A stretch of 64,000 nt of DNA from RGIG3701 sp030530205. GTDB taxonomy: Bacteria > Planctomycetota > Planctomycetia > Pirellulales > Thermoguttaceae. The notes under the pieces were generated by a model. The model was given only the letters and a program-made list of their open reading frames with translations. It was not told the origin of the DNA and searched no databases. Below, piece by piece: positions 1 to 8,274 of this stretch (positions are counted from its first letter, which is position 1; the number at the start of each line of letters is the position of its first letter). The position numbers and the translations under genes were made by a program. Location of the stretch: positions 49,343 to 113,342 of the forward strand of contig JAUMVK010000009.1 of assembly GCA_030530205.1 (NCBI GenBank), written 5' to 3'.

Positions 1-123
1 GTCATCACTGCACGGACCGGAAGGAAGTGGGTCCTCCCAGCTTTTGATCTGGGCGTTCGTCGGTAAAACCATTGAAGTCAAAAGAAAGAAAAACAAAAAA
101 AGGGGAAAAACGGTCCTTTTCAT
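1..123 (-). CDS. Secreted protein, N-terminal fragment cut by the window edge
   Basis: The first 41 codons of a gene running off the left edge are visible. The ATG at 123-121 is preceded by AGGAGG at 131-136 with 7-base spacing, a strong ribosome-binding site. The peptide starts MKRTVFPLF, continues with a Phe/Leu-rich stretch, and has a plausible signal peptidase site after Thr-Asn-Ala (residues 22-24) before QIKSWEDPLP. The start lies 25 bases after the end of the DUF4159 gene on the same strand, so the two are probably co-transcribed. The mature function cannot be judged from what is left. Confidence 0.7.
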   Translation of the reverse strand, partial: MKRTVFPLFLFFFLLTSMVLPTNAQIKSWEDPLPSGPCSDD

Positions 124-147
124 GGCAAAACCTCCTGAAATGGCGGG

Positions 148-2667
148 TCACTGCATGGAATACAAAATGACGTTCACGCCGATTTTCGCAGCATCCTCGG
201 GCGTGTAACCACGGCAGCCCGCAGACGGATGCTCCTCCAGCGCGCAACTCAAATCGAGCGGGGAATAAACTACGGCCCAGCGTCCGTTGACGCGCAGACC
301 CCAAAGCCGCAGCGGCTGAGGCGGGGCGTTTCGCTCCGGCCGGGTCTGGATCTTCGTGAGGTCAAACCCTCCGAGTTCCCGTGAGTAAAGCACGTCGCCA
401 AGCGGGATCTCCTCCAGTTTCACCTCGGAACCTTCGAAAATCTCCTCGAGTTCTTTCCGGAACGCCGCGTCAAACGCCTCGGAGCCGCAAATCGAATTCA
501 CGAAAAGCAGGCCGCCACGTTCGAGCCACAGGTGAAGCCGCTGACGTTCCGCCGGGGTGAACCTGAACGCGTAACGCCCCTGCATGAACACGACCGGAAA
601 CTCAAAAAGCCGCGGCGATGTGAGCGTGATGGAATCGTCCAGTACGCCAGACGTGATCCCGATTTCAGGCGCAGTGCGCATCAGGAGGTTCCGGAGCGCT
701 TTCGGCGCAGCGTCGCAGCCTCCCCCGTGACGCAAATTCGCGACAGCGAGCTTTCCTCGGATGGAACCACCCTCCTTTTCCCCATCATTCAAAATATCGT
801 CTCCCATCAATTCGGTTGAAGAGGCGAAACTTTCTTCTTTTCCCTTCAGCTTGCGTTCCGTTACGTAGGCCAGAATATTCAGGCCCAAATCCAGCCCGGC
901 CTTAATTTCCCTTTTGACTTTCATCGAGTGGATCGTTTCGGGACGCATTTCAGGCGCGAGTTCCCAGAGACACGAAAGGGAAGGAGTCGGTTTTTTCGGG
1001 TCTTTAGGCTGGCCGGGCATGAAAAGCATACACGTTCTGCACCCATAATCAAGGCAATAAACCGGACGCACATAATCCGAAGGAATAGCGACTTCCGCAG
1101 TCCAAATCGGATGTTCCGGCGGCATGGGATAAAAATGGTGTTCCTCTTCCGGGAAAATTTCCTTCAAAAGTGTCTTCATTCCAGCGTCAAAAGTTCCACC
1201 GGGACAGACACCTTCAGCGACGATAAAGCCACCGCGGTCGATGTAGTCGCGCAGTTTGCGGCCCAATTCCTGACGCTTCACCGTATCTTTCGGACAGGGT
1301 GAATCCTTCCCCGAGATGAAAAGGACCGGCGAGAGGAGCAGATCTTCCACGCTTGATTCATTCAAATCAACGCTTTGCGTTGTCATGTGCTTTTTCCATT
1401 GCTTTTCGACGTAGCGGGCAAGGTGCGAAATGTCGTGTCGATGCCAATTCCAATCTTCCGATTCCGTCGTAAACTGCGCCTTGGTCATCATAACCGGGTA
1501 GCGGCCTTTCGAGAGAAAAAGAAGTGCCAGCGATGTGGCGATGGGTTGAATTCGCTCGCTTGCGGTCGTCCCCTCCCAGAAAACGAGAAGACGATCTTCT
1601 GTTGCGACGGTTTTCGCCATACGAAGCAAATGAGCGGTTCCTTCCCGGTACCAGTCGTGACCGCCGATGAATCGCTGCTCTGTCATGCGGCCCATACGTT
1701 CCAAACCATACAGGTAATACAGAAGCCAGTCCTTGTTACCGGGATTTCGCGCCACGCTGAAGTGGTTCGCCATCCAGCCGCAAGCCTGATTGAGCCGCTT
1801 GGTCAATTTGTTCGTTTGTCTCTGACACGGGATAAAAACATCATCTTCGATGGCCGCGTCGAGCATTTTCGATTTCTCAGCGGAAATCAGAAGAGAGACG
1901 ATGCCCGCGCAGGTCATCGAGCCGGAGCCAAGCGGTGTGTGCTCCACATTGGGCGGGAGGTAATAATAGGACCAGGAGCCGTCCATGTTTTGAGTCTTTT
2001 CCCAGTAACCCGAAGCGCGCTGCCAAACCTCCGGCAGAATCGTAAGCCCAATCTGGTCCGCTTCGTAAAGCGCCAGAAGCGCGAACTGGGAATTCGAGGG
2101 GTCCCCGTCTCCGTACGGGTAACCCCACGCTCCCGGCTTTGAGCCTTGGGTTTTCTGGGTTTTCATGAGCCAGTGAACATTCCTGCGAATCAATCCCGCA
2201 TCCTTTTGGGGGTCGGCCAGACAAAAGACCATTGTTTGCAGTGCACAGACGTAGTTGCTTTCGATCGGACCAGTCGTGGGGTCAATTTCGCGCAGAAAAT
2301 TCAAAGCACGTACCATCGACGGGTCGTCGGCCGGGACACCAGCATTCAGAAGCGCGAGCGTGCAGAGGGAGGAAATGCCGCCGATGTGAATGTCCTCCTC
2401 CTTCCAGCCACCGGATTTACCTTGTGAGGATTTAAGAAACTCTATCCCGCCCGTGATTGCGTTCTGAACCATGGCCGGTGTGACGCCCATCACGCTTTCA
2501 CGAGCGGCCTGCATCGCTTTCTCTTTGGCTTCAGCCCGAACTTTGGCGCGGTATTCTGCCTTTTTTTGAGCCGTACTTTTCTCGGCGGCCAATGCAGGTG
2601 AAAAGCCTGTAAAGCAAAAAACACCGAGCAAAAGAAGGAGCAGGATTTGACGGAGGAAAGCAGGCAT
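148..2667 (-). CDS. Secreted terpenoid-cyclase-fold / DUF4159 protein
   Basis: An 839-residue protein with an N-terminal signal peptide (hydrophobic stretch at residues 9-27, likely cut after ALA). Residues about 60-400 contain repeated helices with Gly-Gly-Trp and Gly-Ser-Trp turns, such as GKSGGWKEEDIHIGG and TQNMDGSWSYYYLP, as in alpha/alpha toroid (prenyltransferase/squalene-oxidase-like) domains. Two segments follow that look like DUF4159, about 440-580 and 640-839. Each has a Leu-rich strand, then RGGFIVAEG or RGGLLFVNSICGSEAFD, then a Phe-Asp-x-x-x-lysine-rich helix. This domain order recurs in planctomycete secreted proteins whose function is not known. Transcription probably starts from the promoter at 2713-2741. 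Family assignment is from pattern recognition; no enzymatic role is claimed. Confidence 0.8.
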   Translation of the reverse strand: MPAFLRQILLLLLLGVFCFTGFSPALAAEKSTAQKKAEYRAKVRAEAKEKAMQAARESVMGVTPAMVQNAITGGIEFLKSSQGKSGGWKEEDIHIGGISSLCTLALLNAGVPADDPSMVRALNFLREIDPTTGPIESNYVCALQTMVFCLADPQKDAGLIRRNVHWLMKTQKTQGSKPGAWGYPYGDGDPSNSQFALLALYEADQIGLTILPEVWQRASGYWEKTQNMDGSWSYYYLPPNVEHTPLGSGSMTCAGIVSLLISAEKSKMLDAAIEDDVFIPCQRQTNKLTKRLNQACGWMANHFSVARNPGNKDWLLYYLYGLERMGRMTEQRFIGGHDWYREGTAHLLRMAKTVATEDRLLVFWEGTTASERIQPIATSLALLFLSKGRYPVMMTKAQFTTESEDWNWHRHDISHLARYVEKQWKKHMTTQSVDLNESSVEDLLLSPVLFISGKDSPCPKDTVKRQELGRKLRDYIDRGGFIVAEGVCPGGTFDAGMKTLLKEIFPEEEHHFYPMPPEHPIWTAEVAIPSDYVRPVYCLDYGCRTCMLFMPGQPKDPKKPTPSLSCLWELAPEMRPETIHSMKVKREIKAGLDLGLNILAYVTERKLKGKEESFASSTELMGDDILNDGEKEGGSIRGKLAVANLRHGGGCDAAPKALRNLLMRTAPEIGITSGVLDDSITLTSPRLFEFPVVFMQGRYAFRFTPAERQRLHLWLERGGLLFVNSICGSEAFDAAFRKELEEIFEGSEVKLEEIPLGDVLYSRELGGFDLTKIQTRPERNAPPQPLRLWGLRVNGRWAVVYSPLDLSCALEEHPSAGCRGYTPEDAAKIGVNVILYSMQ

Positions 2668-2712
2668 ATATCAAACATAGGTAAAAAAAGGAAAAAAACA
2701 GAACATTTTGTC

Positions 2713-2741
2713 ATTTTACTTTCCCTGTAGTTTTTTGTCAA
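2713..2741 (-). promoter_or_regulatory. Sigma70-type promoter for the DUF4159 gene
   Basis: On the minus strand, TTGACA (2741-2736) is followed after 17 bases by TAAAAT (2718-2713). This is close to consensus and lies about 46 bases upstream of the ATG at 2667. Confidence 0.6.
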
Positions 2742-2770
2742 GAGGAGGTCTTTTGAAAAGTGGCTGAAAT

Positions 2771-3919
2771 CTACTCCAAAGTCAGAGAGATAGTGTCAGG
2801 ATCAGAAAAAAGTACAATTACAATGTCCGGCCGGTTTTCCAAAATCTGTTTTTTCAGACTTTCGTGGTTATTTCGTGGATCCACTGCAATTAATTCATGA
2901 CAGATGAGCGATAAATAGTCAAAAAAAGGAATCCCATAAGAATCTTTAATCAAAAATATCTTTTTCTCTGGTATTTGCAGGTTTTTCATGGTTTGAAGAC
3001 CATATACACCGCTTAGCCCCCAGGTTTCCGTCCAGTTTCCTGTTTTGTGAATATTCAGTGTCGGGACGTCAAACTCCTGTTTCGTTTGAAACGTTGGTTC
3101 AAAAAGTTGGTAATGATCTGTCTGTGAAAAAAAACGCCCTGTTTGTTTTCTTTCAGAATTATTCCCCTGACCCACGTAAATCCCACAAATCAAGGGGGCC
3201 TCCCGGCGCTTGTAATTATACGGATCCAAAAAGCTGGAATCGATTTCAAATCCATATTGACTTTTCAAAACGTTAGCGGTTTTCCGGAACGAGTAAAAAG
3301 CGTATTCGGGAAGCCAGTGATGGTCAGATTTGAAGAAAAGGTCGTAATGACGTTTGGGATCATCACGAAAAATTTCGCGGCAGTCTGTATAATTGATTTG
3401 GTTTTGATGAAGGAATTCCAGAAAAGAGTCTATACTCTGATTGGCATAATCCCGTGCACCGTCTGGCAGTTCCGCTTCATCTGGATGAATTTCCCGTGGG
3501 GGCTGGACATACAAAAGAGGAATGTGTTGTTCACGGAGAAAATCGTTCAGTTCCAGTACGTCCGATTCCGCCCGTTCCATTGAGGGAAAATCGGGAGTTT
3601 TCATGGCCAAATATCCATTTTTCAACCGCCAGAACGCTCCGAAACTCCGTTTCCCCATGAGTTTCTGCGACAAACCACACAAGTCAATGAAAAAATTACT
3701 GTCTCGTACCAGTTCAGCATCAACCTGCTTGACAGCTTGATGAAAGCAGGCACAAAAGGTCCTGGGAGTGTGTTCTGAAGATTCTGACCAGAAATTCAAA
3801 AAGGTCCAGTAGTGCAGTTTCGGGTGACGCACTACCGGATAAAGAAACCAACACTGCGTCACGAAAACCAGAAGAACGGCGAGTACGGCAAGAAATCTTT
3901 TTGATTTTAGGGAAACCAT
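2771..3919 (-). CDS. AlgX/AlgJ-like DHHW-family SGNH protein
   Basis: A 382-residue protein with one N-terminal membrane/signal segment (residues about 8-28). It has the hallmark SDHHWLPEYAF (near residue 195) of the DHHW branch of SGNH-hydrolase-like proteins, and a later IKDSYGIPFFDYLS (near residue 325) corresponding to the second conserved Asp-Ser block. Related proteins (AlgX, AlgJ) act on the cell-envelope side in O-acetylation of exported polysaccharide. A similar role here is inference, since no alginate or MBOAT partner is visible. The neighbours are an enolase-superfamily enzyme upstream and a DUF4159 protein downstream on the same strand. No good Shine-Dalgarno precedes the ATG, so the exact start is uncertain. 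Confidence 0.7.
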   Translation of the reverse strand: MVSLKSKRFLAVLAVLLVFVTQCWFLYPVVRHPKLHYWTFLNFWSESSEHTPRTFCACFHQAVKQVDAELVRDSNFFIDLCGLSQKLMGKRSFGAFWRLKNGYLAMKTPDFPSMERAESDVLELNDFLREQHIPLLYVQPPREIHPDEAELPDGARDYANQSIDSFLEFLHQNQINYTDCREIFRDDPKRHYDLFFKSDHHWLPEYAFYSFRKTANVLKSQYGFEIDSSFLDPYNYKRREAPLICGIYVGQGNNSERKQTGRFFSQTDHYQLFEPTFQTKQEFDVPTLNIHKTGNWTETWGLSGVYGLQTMKNLQIPEKKIFLIKDSYGIPFFDYLSLICHELIAVDPRNNHESLKKQILENRPDIVIVLFSDPDTISLTLE

Positions 3920-3951
3920 ACCATTATGCCCGTTTTCCGAATAAGAATTCC

Positions 3952-5316
3952 TTACCAGTGAAAACCGAGTCCCGGCTCACAGAGCGCGCCGGTTCGGATT
4001 TGGCCATTTGTGACCGCGAAAACGTCGGGGTAACTCGGGGCCAAAGCCGTGTTTGCCGCCGGGCAGTACTGACGGCCGTTTCCCTCGATCGCCTGAACGG
4101 CCGGAATGTGCGCCGCCAGCGACGCGCTGTGCAGGAACGACGCGCCGACACACGTAAGGTCCTGAACACATAGGAACATTTTGTACTTTTGCGCTGCGGC
4201 CCCCATCAGAAGAGCCTCATGTTCACCCTTACATGCTTTAAGGGCCACTCCGGAATAACCTCGTTCCCGACTCAGGAGCAAAGCCTCAAAATCGGTCAAA
4301 GATTCGTCAATCACGACCGGTCGAATCTTTGCGGCCTCAAACATTTCTATGATGGGTTCACGGTTCAGATCACGGTTTGTCGGCTGTTCGATGTACTGCA
4401 GACGTTCTATTGCGCTGGGAGAACGCTCCTGCACGAGGTGGAGCCAGTCAATGACGTACTGTTCACCGTAGCATTTTTCGTTAAAATCGGCGGAATAAAC
4501 CCACGAGCTGCACCTACGCCGGGCCTGAGCTTCTGCCGCGACTGTTTCGACTGCGGCCATACGAGCGACGTCAGCCTCGAGATTCTCACCATTAAGTTTT
4601 ACTTTCAGATGCGTCAACCCATCGGCCTGGATCCACTCGGCAAGAGTTTCTGGAAAACCATCGTTGAGCCTCTGCGGAATATCGGCCTCTGTTAGCGGGT
4701 CAAGACCGCCGACCAGGTGATAGAGCGGAAGCCATTCTTTCGGTTTGGGAAGCGTGTACCGGTCGAGATACTCACCACGAAAATCATCGTTCAGGTAGTG
4801 AGCCAGATCGTAGTTCATAAACTCGGGACCTAAAAGTGCGCAGACATCGGTGCCGTGTACTTTCCCGTAGGCGTCGAAGATCGCGGCCTCCAGCGGACTC
4901 GCGGCCACCAGCTGGGCAAGTTTCGGGAAGGCTTCGACTTCGGCGAGGCCCTTTTCCCGCATGACCGAATCTGCCGTGGGAGCATAAAAAACAGATATCC
5001 CCCGACAGAGATCCATGGGGTGCCCGATTTCCATGTACGAATTAGCCGCTTCCGTGATTTTGGTCCCGAAAGTGACCATACAGTCGAGCGTCTGGTCATT
5101 CGTCAGATTCGGGGAAATCCAGGCCCAGGCGTTTCCCATGGTCATGGAGCCGCAGCCGGTCCCGAGGCGCCCGTCACGGGTTTCCACCTCCGCCTTGACG
5201 TTCAGGACGGTGACGTCCGTCACGACGCGCCCGCCGAATTTCATCGGAGAACGGTAAGCGAAATGTTCTGTCCAGGAGGTGAGTGATTTCAGTTGAATGT
5301 CTGTATTTCTGCTCAC
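3952..5316 (-). CDS. Enolase-superfamily (mandelate racemase/muconate lactonizing type) enzyme
   Basis: A 454-residue cytoplasmic enzyme with an N-terminal capping domain and a C-terminal barrel. Visible superfamily motifs are LKVKLNGEN (base lysines, about residue 238), metal ligands in YSADFNE (about 276), YIEQP (about 308) and VIDES (about 334), and a second lysine in ALKACKGEHEA (about 357). These fit proton abstraction alpha to a carboxylate, as in sugar-acid dehydratases, epimerases and racemases; the substrate is not readable. Translation probably starts at GTG (5316) behind AAGGGTG. The downstream neighbour is the DHHW protein, with a 32-base gap. The length is about 50 residues above the family norm. 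Confidence 0.85.
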   Translation of the reverse strand: MSRNTDIQLKSLTSWTEHFAYRSPMKFGGRVVTDVTVLNVKAEVETRDGRLGTGCGSMTMGNAWAWISPNLTNDQTLDCMVTFGTKITEAANSYMEIGHPMDLCRGISVFYAPTADSVMREKGLAEVEAFPKLAQLVAASPLEAAIFDAYGKVHGTDVCALLGPEFMNYDLAHYLNDDFRGEYLDRYTLPKPKEWLPLYHLVGGLDPLTEADIPQRLNDGFPETLAEWIQADGLTHLKVKLNGENLEADVARMAAVETVAAEAQARRRCSSWVYSADFNEKCYGEQYVIDWLHLVQERSPSAIERLQYIEQPTNRDLNREPIIEMFEAAKIRPVVIDESLTDFEALLLSRERGYSGVALKACKGEHEALLMGAAAQKYKMFLCVQDLTCVGASFLHSASLAAHIPAVQAIEGNGRQYCPAANTALAPSYPDVFAVTNGQIRTGALCEPGLGFHW

Positions 5317-5335
5317 TTATTCACCCTTCATTTAC

Positions 5336-5929
5336 TCAGCTCGGGTACTTGGGATAGACGATCATATCATAACTCATCCACTTGACCAGCATAAGAATCA
5401 CACCGGCGAGGAGGATGAAGAACGCGAGCCAAATCATGACTTCATAGGGAGAGGTTTCGCCCAGTTTCCCGAAGAAGGATTTCGGCTTTTCAGCATCGTT
5501 ATCATCGGAATCCTCGTCTTCTTCCCCTTCTTCGCCGCTGTATTCACTCTCCGGCGTTTCTTCCGAATCGGCACTCACGCCGTCAGGAAGAACATCCATT
5601 GCATCCGTTTCATACTCAACGGGTTCTTCGGCGGTTTCCGCGTCATACTCGACCGGATTTCCATCCTCGTCAACATACTCGACAGTTTCTTCGGCGGGAA
5701 CTTCTTCTTCGTATTCAACCGGGTTTCCATCCTCATCGACGTACTCGACAGTTTCTTCGGCGGGAGCTTCTTCTTCGTACTCGTACTCTACCGGGTTTCC
5801 ATCCTCATCAACGTACTCAATGGCTTCTTCAGCCGGAACTTCCTCCTCGTACTCGTACTCTATCGGATTTCCATTTTCGTCAACGTATTCGATTTCTTCT
5901 TCGTAATTTTCGTTTTTTTCTTCTGCCAT
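5336..5929 (-). CDS. Acidic tandem-repeat protein with C-terminal membrane anchor
   Basis: A 197-residue protein. Residues about 13-105 are four near-perfect copies of a 22-24 residue unit based on EYVDEDGNPVEYEYEEE followed by Pro-Ala-Glu-Glu. A further Asp/Glu-rich linker follows, then one hydrophobic segment (about 162-184, WLAFFILLAGVILMLVKW) and a 12-residue tail. There is no N-terminal signal, which suggests a tail-anchored or Nin/Cout-type membrane protein with a highly negative arm. The start at 5929 (MAEEK) is preferred over an in-frame ATG four codons upstream because GGAG sits 7-8 bases before it. The repeats are also nearly identical at the DNA level, implying recent expansion. 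No known family was recognised. Confidence 0.75.
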   Translation of the reverse strand: MAEEKNENYEEEIEYVDENGNPIEYEYEEEVPAEEAIEYVDEDGNPVEYEYEEEAPAEETVEYVDEDGNPVEYEEEVPAEETVEYVDEDGNPVEYDAETAEEPVEYETDAMDVLPDGVSADSEETPESEYSGEEGEEDEDSDDNDAEKPKSFFGKLGETSPYEVMIWLAFFILLAGVILMLVKWMSYDMIVYPKYPS

Positions 5930-6243
5930 TGGAATCTCCATGAGATTGAGTATTCACAAAATACAATTTCCATTAAACTATTATACCAGAAAACCCACCA
6001 AATGCCAAGGGAAGGGGGTGAAATCCTGAAAAGTTTTGGAAATCCCACCGATTTTATTGACGGTTATGATAATTATAACATAAATACCAGTGAGTAGCAA
6101 GACGGATTTGCAATGTTTCAGGGAAATTTGTGAAAATTTCTTCACCGGGTCTTGAATAAAAACCAGAAAAGAGTAAAATAAAGTAATGTGTTTTCAGGAA
6201 AACACGGAGTTGTTTAAGCCCAATTATTACTGGAGTTGAAATC
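5930..6243. other. AT-rich divergent intergenic region
   Basis: A 314-base non-coding stretch between the divergent acidic-repeat gene and galE. Apart from the galE promoter candidate at 6152-6179, no RNA gene or repeat is visible. Confidence 0.6.
6152..6179 (+). promoter_or_regulatory. Candidate galE promoter
   Basis: TTGAAT and TAAAAT are separated by 16 bases, about 65 bases before the galE ATG. The match is moderate, and the AT-rich surroundings offer other weak candidates. Confidence 0.4.
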
Positions 6244-7227
6244 ATGCAAGTACTCGTCACCGGTGGTGCCGGATATATTGGAAGTGTAACCGTTGAAAAG
6301 TTGATCGAGGCGGGTTACGACGTGGTCGTGTTCGATAATTTGTATCAGGGACATCGTGCCGCCGTGCATCCGAAAGCGACGTTTGTTCTGGGGGACCTCG
6401 CGAAGAAGGACGAGATCAAATCCGCGCTTGAGACCTACAAGCCTGCTGCGGTCCTGCATTTTGCCGCCTACTCGCTCGTGGGTGAGTCGGTTGAAAATCC
6501 CTTCAAATATATGGGTGACAACGTTTCCAATGCGGCCAATCTGCTTTCGGCCATGCTGGAAACAGGTGTGAACAAATTCATCCTTTCAAGTACCGCCAAT
6601 CTCTTTGACGATCCGGAATCCATGCCGATCACCGAGAAAGAACGCATTGTGCCGGGTAGTCCGTACGGCGAATCCAAGGCGATGATCGAACGTTACCTCT
6701 ACTGGCTGGACCGGATCAAAGGTTTCCGTTATGTTGCACTTCGTTACTTTAATGCGGCAGGCGCCAGTCTGGAACGCGGCGAGGACCACCACCCCGAGTG
6801 CCACCTGATCCCGCTCGTTCTGCAGGTCGCTCAGGGCAAACGGGCCGACATCAAAATCTTCGGCGACGATTATGATACGCCCGATGGTACGTGTATCCGC
6901 GACTATATTCACATCGCGGACTTGGCGCAGGCGCACATTCTCGCGCTGGAGAAGCTCCTGAAAGGCGGCGCGAGCTGCAAGTATAATCTCGGAAACGGCC
7001 AGGGTTACTCGGTGAAGCAGGTCATTGAAACCGCCCGAGAAGTGACGGGGCATCCGATTCCCACGGAAGTGACCCCACGTCGTCCAGGTGACCCGGACGT
7101 TTTGATTGCCGGAAGTGAAACGATCCGCAAGGAACTCGGTTGGGTCCCGCAGTACCCGGACCTCCGCTCGATCATCCAGAGCGCCTGGAACTGGCACGTG
7201 AAACACCCGAACGGATACGAAGACTAA
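6244..7227 (+). CDS. galE: UDP-glucose 4-epimerase
   Basis: A 327-residue short-chain dehydrogenase/reductase that interconverts UDP-glucose and UDP-galactose with bound NAD. The Rossmann motif GGAGYIGS is at residues 7-14, FHFAAY-type sequence (LHFAAYSLVGESV) near 76, and the catalytic Tyr-x3-Lys in SPYGESKAMIERYL near 139. The C-terminal half has the typical PDGTCIRDYIHIADLAQAH and YNLGNGQGYSVKQVI segments. Length is normal for the family. It stands alone after the divergent acidic-repeat gene and is followed by a long heptamer-repeat hairpin. In this organism it could feed galactose into metabolism or supply UDP-galactose for surface polysaccharide. Confidence 0.95.
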   Translation: MQVLVTGGAGYIGSVTVEKLIEAGYDVVVFDNLYQGHRAAVHPKATFVLGDLAKKDEIKSALETYKPAAVLHFAAYSLVGESVENPFKYMGDNVSNAANLLSAMLETGVNKFILSSTANLFDDPESMPITEKERIVPGSPYGESKAMIERYLYWLDRIKGFRYVALRYFNAAGASLERGEDHHPECHLIPLVLQVAQGKRADIKIFGDDYDTPDGTCIRDYIHIADLAQAHILALEKLLKGGASCKYNLGNGQGYSVKQVIETAREVTGHPIPTEVTPRRPGDPDVLIAGSETIRKELGWVPQYPDLRSIIQSAWNWHVKHPNGYED

Positions 7228-7233
7228 AAAATT

Positions 7234-7314
7234 AACGAATAATGAATAATGAACAACGAATAATGAGTTTTTCGTGATTTTTCATTATTCTTTATTCGTT
7301 ATTCATTATTCATT
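7234..7314. repeat. Heptamer-repeat inverted pair (hairpin)
   Basis: Arms at 7234-7266 (units of ATAATGA type) and 7282-7314 (reverse complement) are separated by a 15-base loop. The hairpin fills the gap between galE and the BASS-type transporter and could act as a terminator-like or mRNA-end structure. It belongs to the repeat family described in the findings. Confidence 0.85.
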
Positions 7315-7319
7315 TTACT

Positions 7320-8243
7320 ATGGTAAGGACTCTGACTCGGCCGGCGATGATTTTCATCCCGTTCTTTCTCGGGTTATTATGCCCGTGGGCGCACGTATTG
7401 AATGAACCGCCGCTAAATTTTGTGCGCTGGTCGCTTTGCACGATGATCTTTCTTTCGTGCATTCAGCTCGATTTTCGGGACCTGAAGCCGCAGAAAGAGC
7501 ACTGGTTCATTTTGGCCGTGAACCTTCTGATGGGAATTGTTCCTTACATCGTACTGAAGACCTTCTATCCGCAAAATCCCGATTATGCTCTGACGGCTTT
7601 TTTCGTTGGAATTACTCCAACGGCAACAGCCGCGCCGGTCGTCATTTCCTTTCTGCACGGCCGACTCGGGTTTGCACTGACCGGGTTCACGATTACGAAC
7701 TGTTTTATCTCGCTGGCCCTTGTTTTCCTGCTCCCATGGGTGACTGGTACTTTCACACTGGATTTCATCTGGCACGTGGTGAGGACTTTATTGATCATCA
7801 TCGCCTGCCCGTTTGCGCTGGCGATCCTCGTGCGGAACCTTTGGCCGGCGGTCCGTGGGATTCCCAAACGGCTTAAAATGTTTTCATTTTCGCTATGGTC
7901 ATTTACCCTTTTCGTTCTTGCCGCAACAGCCCGGCAGTATTTCATTGACCATCCTCATATTTCGGCCTTGAGTGTCGCTCTGGTCGCAGTGATTTCATTT
8001 TCGATTTGTGTCCTGAATTTTTTCATCGGGAGTTTCCTGTCGCGGCGTCGGTATTGCCGCGAGTGCAGTCAGTTGTTGGGACAGAAAAACACGACGTTTA
8101 CGCTCTACCTTGCTTTAACGTATGCCAACCCGTTCGTGGCGCTGGGCCCGATTTTCTACATATTCTGGCACAACTGCTGGAACGCGTGGCAGATGTATCG
8201 ATATGACGTTCACCGAATGAGAAGAACACGAAAAAGGCACTGA
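7320..8243 (+). CDS. Bile acid:sodium symporter (BASS/SBF)-like membrane transporter
   Basis: A 307-residue protein with about eight to ten hydrophobic segments and almost no soluble domain. The segment GITPTATAAPVVISFLHG (near residue 97) followed by GFALTGFTITN resembles the conserved crossover region of the SBF/BASS family, as does the late GQKNTTFTLYLALTYANPF block near residue 258. The family moves organic anions with sodium across the inner membrane; the substrate here is unknown. The Arg/His-rich tail is probably cytoplasmic. The ATG abuts a heptamer-repeat arm and has no clear ribosome-binding site, so a start at a later Met (residue 10) is possible. bioB begins 32 bases downstream. 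Confidence 0.65.
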   Translation: MVRTLTRPAMIFIPFFLGLLCPWAHVLNEPPLNFVRWSLCTMIFLSCIQLDFRDLKPQKEHWFILAVNLLMGIVPYIVLKTFYPQNPDYALTAFFVGITPTATAAPVVISFLHGRLGFALTGFTITNCFISLALVFLLPWVTGTFTLDFIWHVVRTLLIIIACPFALAILVRNLWPAVRGIPKRLKMFSFSLWSFTLFVLAATARQYFIDHPHISALSVALVAVISFSICVLNFFIGSFLSRRRYCRECSQLLGQKNTTFTLYLALTYANPFVALGPIFYIFWHNCWNAWQMYRYDVHRMRRTRKRH

Positions 8244-8274
8244 ATCCGGTGGCATTTTTAAAATTGAGGTTCCG

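Noticed and set aside
5..304. 99-residue minus-strand frame at the left edge
   Set aside because: It is out of frame with the strong ribosome-binding site and signal peptide at 123-1 and overlaps the DUF4159 gene; the fragment at 1-123 is the real start.
2490..2741. 83-residue minus-strand frame at the start of the DUF4159 gene
   Set aside because: Overlaps the signal peptide region in another frame and has no ribosome-binding site of its own.
5297..6097. 266-residue plus-strand frame with Phe-rich repeats
   Set aside because: Antisense reading of the acidic repeats; its repetitiveness comes from the real gene on the other strand.
8244..8274. A biotin regulatory site (BirA operator) before bioB
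   Set aside because: The gap is only 31 bases and no palindromic TTGT-type operator could be recognised.
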